From: Chrysaora quinquecirrha
Taxonomy: Eukaryota; Cnidaria; Scyphozoa; Semaeostomeae; Pelagiidae
Assembly (NCBI GenBank): GCA_014526335.1
Contig: JACTAT010000001.1
Location: 3,896,596 to 3,960,595 of the forward strand
Direction: 5' to 3'
Length of the DNA: 64,000 nucleotides
This document shows, one piece after another, positions 62,139 to 64,000 of the stretch. The translations under genes were made by a program, and so were the position numbers. The notes under the pieces are model-generated. The model was not told the DNA's origin. It saw only the letters and a program-made list of their open reading frames with translations, and did not search any database. Numbering within the stretch: the first letter of the stretch is position 1; each line of letters opens with the position of its first letter.

Positions 62139-64000
62139 TTCATCCTCACGTTGGCTTTATTTCCGTTGGAATTGAATTAAAGTTGAGTAGCTTTGCTGAG
62201 GGATATTGTATCGCGAACAGTCCTCACTGCTGTGCTATGTTGGATTAATTCGCAGCTATCCACAAATGTGGATTTGCAAACAATGGTTGAATATCCAGCG
62301 AATTTCCTTTAGTAAATGGTTATCTTTTAATCTTATTCAAAGCACCGAACAAGTGAAACAAAAAACAGGTTTTGCACGATATCGTTTGATTATGTTTTCG
62401 CTGCAAGCTGATAGCAAGGTAGTTTATTTCGGCTCGAAAATAACCCCGCGAAAAACATGGAAATATAAGACGTCAAATGATGAGAGTGGTCAGATAGCAC
62501 TATGTCAGATAGCGCAATCCGGCTGGGGTCTAAAATAACTAACCCCAGGAGTTTATCGACCGTCAAAGCGCTGAAATGTTTTACATCATAATTTCCATAA
62601 TACCTAAACTCACTCATTCGCCTAAGAATTCATCCGCCATCTTCAGATCTGGGTCAGATCAGATTGGAAATAAGATTTCATGAATATAATAAGCACTAAA
62701 TAGTCTCAATTCGTTTTAAGCTCGTTGGTATTTCAGCTTAGCACTTGTATTTTTAATTTTAATGCATGTAAATCTCAATTTCCTGACCCCCATCAGGATT
62801 TTCTCAATCTCCGCATGACATAAACCGCTAAAACGGTAGAAAGCAGGGGAATTTATTTCTCTGAGTTCGCAAGGTTGTTTATTTAGAAAACATTTTCAGT
62901 GTTGTGGAGAAAAATGGGTTTAGTCGTCTCTTTTACGAGGGCCAAAAGCTCAAAGTCCAACAAGCATGCATCCCGAGCTCATCTTCACAATTCTTTGCGT
63001 GTCAGTTTGTTTTCTGTTTCGTCAGCTCGAAGACAGATGCGATTTAGTTCCCTGGTTTTTATCTGTCAACTAAAATTATGCTTAGGACACGAACAGAAGC
63101 CTTCTGAAATCGCTTTTAGCATGGAACTGATCTCCTCTTGTTACCTTTGTTAGAAAGCTCTGTACTGTATTTACCTTAGAGAAGCAATGACTTAAAACTT
63201 TAGCCTGTTGTATTAGTTTTGTCAGATTATTTCGTATTATTCCCAAATAACAGTATTCCTTCTTATACACACGTCCCAGAGTTTGTTTTTTCGATTACTG
63301 TACTGTATGTTGCATCATCGTTATTTTTGGTTCACTTTACCCTGTGTAGTAACTCAATTGGTTTTTTTGACAAATTTTTAGGATGAAACATTGTATATAT
63401 ACAAATTACAGTATATTTTTTAATGAGTTACATTACATAACGTCTGTTTAGTAATTCTTTGTATAGTATTTTCCAAATTACAGTACTCTATCTGTTATGC
63501 ATGAAGATGTGTACTTAGTTTTGCTCCTTTTCTGACGTTGACAGTGCTGGCCGGTACCGACTGGTGCCTGCTGCAGTTCTAAAGCATGCCTGCAGGTAAC
63601 CATAAGTAGTGGCTCAGGGAGGCAGCTAGACTTGCAGCTACAGGCATATTCTCTACTGTTGGTGCCCCAGGCGTACGTTGTGTGTAGAGAGTTCCTTTGG
63701 GACGTGGGATAACACGAGACAACATTTCTTGTCTCCGTTCCCTGTATGTTTTACAGACAGCAATTTTTGCAGCTCAAACTGCCTTCATTGAAACGAAAGC
63801 TTACAAAAGTAGCAAAGCTGAAATTGTAATTTTGTATTTTAGGCAGTAGGGTGAACAGATTCTCATTAATCTTTCTTGCGCTTAGGCCCATCTAGGCCAT
63901 CCCGAGCCATCCGTCAGTTGCTTAGGCCCAATCGAAACAATAGAGTACCCCCGCGAATAGCATTAGCCAATAGCAAAAATTCAAAACAATAGGTCTTAAT
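62139..64000. other. 3' flank of Frizzled, no further gene seen
   Basis: The 3' UTR must be here. ORFs at 62206-62538 and 62899-63153 have no recognisable features. Part near 63550-63720 is GC-richer than its surroundings but shows no exon that I can support. Confidence 0.4.

Overview
This window looks like animal nuclear DNA. It is AT-rich and intron-dense, with GT/AG introns, metazoan gene families (KIF25 kinesin, MIX23, a DBHS RNA-binding protein, Frizzled, a class A GPCR) and many small transposons, SINEs and satellites. An early-branching metazoan, most likely an anthozoan cnidarian (coral or anemone), fits the single-exon GPCR, the divergent Frizzled and the repeat style. The species assignment is inference.

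Layout. At 0-2.8 kb (+) are the last three coding exons of a gene that begins left of the window; I do not recognise the product. At 2.8-6.3 kb are small TIR elements, a reverse-transcriptase relic and a (GAT)n array. At 6.3-23.5 kb (-) is a kinesin-14 motor gene that I identify as KIF25. Its central motor exons, together with a GPCR gene nested in an intron, lie in a 6.43-kb direct tandem duplication (7119-13549 and 13550-19972). At 23.75-27.95 kb (+) is MIX23 (CCDC58), head-to-head with KIF25 across about 218 bp. At 28.76-39.83 kb (+) is a ten-exon DBHS (NONO/SFPQ/PSPC1-type) gene. From 39.8 to 60.2 kb I find no convincing gene: the stretch is minisatellites, a pentanucleotide satellite, a LINE 3' end, MITEs and trinucleotide arrays. 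At 60.36-62.14 kb (+) is an intronless Frizzled, FZD4-like in its CRD, with a TATA box upstream. The rest is intergenic.

Most notable points. (1) The KIF25 exon block totals 938 nt, so a transcript using both copies leaves frame and meets a stop in the second P-loop exon. The copies carry reciprocal one-base lesions: the left copy has an intact GPCR but a frameshifted kinesin exon, and the right copy the reverse. (2) Up to four one-base losses in short homopolymers break otherwise clean reading frames, which suggests assembly error as much as biology. (3) Five tiny elements share a TIR starting TAGACT and are flanked by 9-bp direct repeats, a Mutator-like signature. A second MITE group with CAC-type ends is flanked by TA. 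(4) The Frizzled has RTLNKC where the Dishevelled-binding KTxxxW motif should be.

The genes are not an operon. The only linkage with a likely regulatory meaning is the shared KIF25/MIX23 promoter region. All homology statements come from reading the translations and from memory of the families; no search was run.
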